A stretch of 7,742 bases of DNA, taken from positions 1-7,742 of the forward strand of contig JAJDEH010000208.1 in NCBI GenBank assembly GCA_029259935.1, written 5' to 3'. The notes under the pieces are model-generated. The model was not told where the DNA came from, ran no database searches, and saw nothing but the letters and a program-made list of their open reading frames with translations. The translations under genes were made by a program, and so were the position numbers. How positions within the stretch are numbered: the stretch's first letter is position 1; every line of letters starts with the position of its first letter. Below are positions 6,305-7,742 of this stretch, in pieces. This stretch comes from Planctomycetota bacterium (GTDB taxonomy: Bacteria > Planctomycetota > Planctomycetia > Pirellulales > Pirellulaceae).

Positions 6305-7525
6305 TCACTTCGTTTCATTCCAATAGATTTTCACGTTGTGCGTCTGCCGGCCCACCGCGACGATGTCGACCCGTCCATCTCCGTTCAGGTCGGCGGCGGC
6401 CAAGTCTTCAATGGCAACGCTTCCCGGATCAAACTGATAACGTTTCCATTTTCCTTGGCTGGCGTTTTCAGGATCGTAGATTCTCAAGCCGCGGCGTTTG
6501 TTCACGTCCTTGCCATTCAAGTCGTCGCGAACGCCGATGATCAATTCTTCATCCGCGTCACCATCAAGATTCGCACACCACACCGCGTGCCCCCATTTGA
6601 GCTGATCATCCAAAACGTGCCGCTGCCATAGTTTCGTGCCAGATGGCGGCTCGGTGTAAACCACGACCTTGTTTCCGTGCCACGGTTCAATCGTGGCAAT
6701 ATAGCGCTCGCCGGCCGCCAGCGTGCCGTCCTTGATTTCGCTGGCTCCCCGATTGGGCGACGACTCTTGATCGCCCGTGCCGATCAATTGCTGTTGCCAC
6801 TTGCCATTCTTTCCTCGCTCCAGCAAGCTCACGCCCTCGAAGCTAACGACAAGCAAATCCAACCGACCGTCCTGGCCCCTCTTGGTCGGCCAGAAATTGT
6901 GTACCACGTGCAAGTCGTCGTTGATCACCGTTGGCACCCACGGTCCGCGAACAGGATCCTTGGGGATTTCATACGACAGCAGCCGCACGCCATTTTCCGC
7001 GAAATTGGGTCCGGTCGTTTCGCGGCCTTTCAGCGGAGCCACGATCAGTTCCTCGCGGCCATCGCCATCGGTATCGGCGAACCGCATGCGGTGCACGGTC
7101 GGTTCGTCGCCAATGTCGTGAAACTTCCACAAGGCGGACGGATTCTTGCCTTGCTGAATCCACTTGATGGTGCCGCCCCCTTTTGTGTTGGCGAACTGCC
7201 AATCCGCCCCCACCGCGAAATCGAGCCGCCCGTCGCCATCGATATCGGCCGGCGCGAAACAGACGTTGTCGTATCGGTTGGACTTATCGTCGGTCAGAGC
7301 GTGCAGATTCCAATTGGGATTCTCCAGCCAGATGATTCGTTTACTGTCGACAACCACGATGTCTTGCCGCCGGTCGCCGTTCATATCCAACAGCCGCACC
7401 GCGTAACCGACGCTCAGCCGCGTATCCAACTCCTGCTCGCGAAAATCCAATTCGGCCGTCATTGCGGGCGGTCCGTTGATGAGGAGCAAGTAAACGAGAA
7501 TCAGGGAAAACGCGCGAGTCGCCAT
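6305..7525 (-). CDS. Secreted FG-GAP/VCBS-repeat beta-propeller protein
   Basis: The 406-residue protein has a Sec-type signal peptide (hydrophobic core about 6-18, cleavage probably near A24) and is otherwise built of FG-GAP/VCBS-like repeats. Calcium-loop motifs of the DxDxDGxxD type are seen at 47-55 (DMNGDRRQD), 94-102 (DIDGDGRLD), 151-159 (DTDGDGREE), 319-327 (NLDGDADEE) and 379-387 (DLNGDGRVD). A degenerate copy, GQDGRLD, lies at 217-223, and a further blade without the loop is likely near 268-290. This gives about seven blades, the number expected for a closed integrin-alpha-like propeller. Such proteins bind proteins or glycans at the cell surface; no enzymatic residues are evident. 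The start at 7525 is chosen from GGAG (7532-7535) 6 nt upstream and because the signal peptide begins there. The frame is open to an ATG at 7594, but that adds 23 residues before the signal and spans the likely promoter. It is the first gene of the minus-strand cluster. Confidence 0.9.
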   Translation of the reverse strand: MATRAFSLILVYLLLINGPPAMTAELDFREQELDTRLSVGYAVRLLDMNGDRRQDIVVVDSKRIIWLENPNWNLHALTDDKSNRYDNVCFAPADIDGDGRLDFAVGADWQFANTKGGGTIKWIQQGKNPSALWKFHDIGDEPTVHRMRFADTDGDGREELIVAPLKGRETTGPNFAENGVRLLSYEIPKDPVRGPWVPTVINDDLHVVHNFWPTKRGQDGRLDLLVVSFEGVSLLERGKNGKWQQQLIGTGDQESSPNRGASEIKDGTLAAGERYIATIEPWHGNKVVVYTEPPSGTKLWQRHVLDDQLKWGHAVWCANLDGDADEELIIGVRDDLNGKDVNKRRGLRIYDPENASQGKWKRYQFDPGSVAIEDLAAADLNGDGRVDIVAVGRQTHNVKIYWNETK

Positions 7526-7531
7526 GCTAAT

Positions 7532-7535
7532 CTCC
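7532..7535 (-). promoter_or_regulatory. Ribosome-binding site of the VCBS gene
   Basis: GGAG on the minus strand lies 6 nt before the ATG at 7525. It supports this start over the upstream in-frame ATG at 7594, which has no comparable site. Confidence 0.7.
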
Positions 7536-7560
7536 GGCTTATTCTTGGAAGGTTGCAGAC

Positions 7561-7589
7561 AGTATAGTAAACACCACGGGTGAAAACTT
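7561..7589 (-). promoter_or_regulatory. Candidate promoter of the minus-strand three-gene cluster
   Basis: A TATACT hexamer (7566-7561 on the minus strand) is a good -10 match and lies 35 bases upstream of the chosen VCBS start. At a 17-bp spacing the -35 position (7584-7589) reads AAGTTT, a poor match to TTGACA. The call rests mainly on the -10 element and its location in a local AT-rich stretch. Confidence 0.25.
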
Positions 7590-7672
7590 AGCAATCAATT
7601 CAGCTAGCCTGCGTGCGACCCAAATTCCATGGCGAGCGTCCCTCAAGGGCTGCGACGAAGGAAGACGAAGAA

Positions 7673-7740
7673 CCTCCCCTAGCCCCTCTTTGGAAAAGTA
7701 GGGGAAACAGTTCTCCCCCTTGCCAAGCGGGAGTTAGAGG
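7673..7740. repeat. Pair of inverted GC-rich palindromic repeats
   Basis: Two units lie head to head, 4 bases apart. The left unit (7673-7706) and the reverse complement of the right unit (7711-7740) share CCTC...TA.C.CCC...TTGG.AAG...GGGG...AA. Each is itself palindromic. The left pairs CCCCTA (7676-7681) with TAGGGG (7699-7704). The right pairs CTCCC (7713-7717) with GGGAG (7729-7733), then CTT with AAG after one C-C mismatch. The form resembles dispersed REP/MITE-like intergenic elements. The right unit ends 2 bases from the window edge, so a longer element may continue beyond it. Confidence 0.5.
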
Positions 7741-7742
7741 CG

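Larger units (their letters stand above)
7526..7672. other. Intergenic region upstream of the VCBS gene
   Basis: Apart from the ribosome-binding site and the candidate promoter listed separately, I see no gene, tRNA-like fold or clear operator here. The next gene must lie beyond the right edge of the window. Confidence 0.5.

Noticed and set aside
5193..6326. A 377-codon plus-strand frame opposite the oxidoreductase
   Set aside because: No family resemblance; it overlaps a full-length Gfo/Idh/MocA gene and the end of the next gene.
6677..7567. A 296-codon plus-strand frame opposite the VCBS gene
   Set aside because: The calcium-loop repeats are on the minus strand; the plus-strand translation has no repeat structure or domain.
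1..7742. CRISPR array, tRNA, rRNA or transposase genes
   Set aside because: No regularly spaced direct repeats, cloverleaf-like sequences, rRNA signatures or transposase motifs were seen in the sequence.

Overview
The window carries seven complete protein-coding genes packed into about 7.4 kb of GC-rich DNA, with untranscribed-looking flanks at both ends. The gene content suggests a member of the Planctomycetota. It has a Tat-exported Gfo/Idh/MocA oxidoreductase with a C-terminal tail typical of that phylum, a secreted FG-GAP/VCBS beta-propeller, a lipoprotein metallopeptidase with a LecA-like C-terminal domain, and a membrane-anchored RING-like zinc-finger protein. This assignment is inferred from protein style; there is no rRNA or other marker gene in the window.

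Layout. Positions 1-170 hold a strong GC-rich hairpin (21-54) and the leader of the first gene. Positions 171-1237 (+) are a two-gene unit: a PaiB-type FMN-binding split-barrel protein overlapping by one base with a GNAT acetyltransferase, reminiscent of the Bacillus paiAB pairing. Facing it across 14 bp is a zinc-dependent, NAD-type medium-chain alcohol dehydrogenase on the minus strand (1252-2361). A 162-bp divergent promoter region (2362-2523) separates it from the plus-strand lipoprotein gene (2524-4053). That gene converges, with a 22-bp gap, on a three-gene minus-strand cluster transcribed from about 7560 down to 4076: VCBS propeller protein (6305-7525), Gfo/Idh/MocA oxidoreductase (4971-6275), and membrane-anchored RING-like protein (4076-4918). 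The window ends in two inverted copies of a GC-rich palindromic repeat (7673-7740).

How the genes work together. The VCBS protein and the oxidoreductase both carry export signals and sit 29 bp apart, so they are probably co-transcribed and act outside the cytoplasm, perhaps on sugar derivatives. The RING-like gene may be read from the same transcript, but a hairpin lies in the 52-bp gap before it. The cytoplasmic genes on the left (PaiB-like, GNAT, alcohol dehydrogenase) look like ordinary metabolic or stress functions and show no clear link to the right-hand genes. No mobile-element genes, CRISPR array, tRNA or rRNA were seen. The most unusual content is the peptidase/LecA-like lipoprotein and the RING-like membrane protein; no complete new system is evident.
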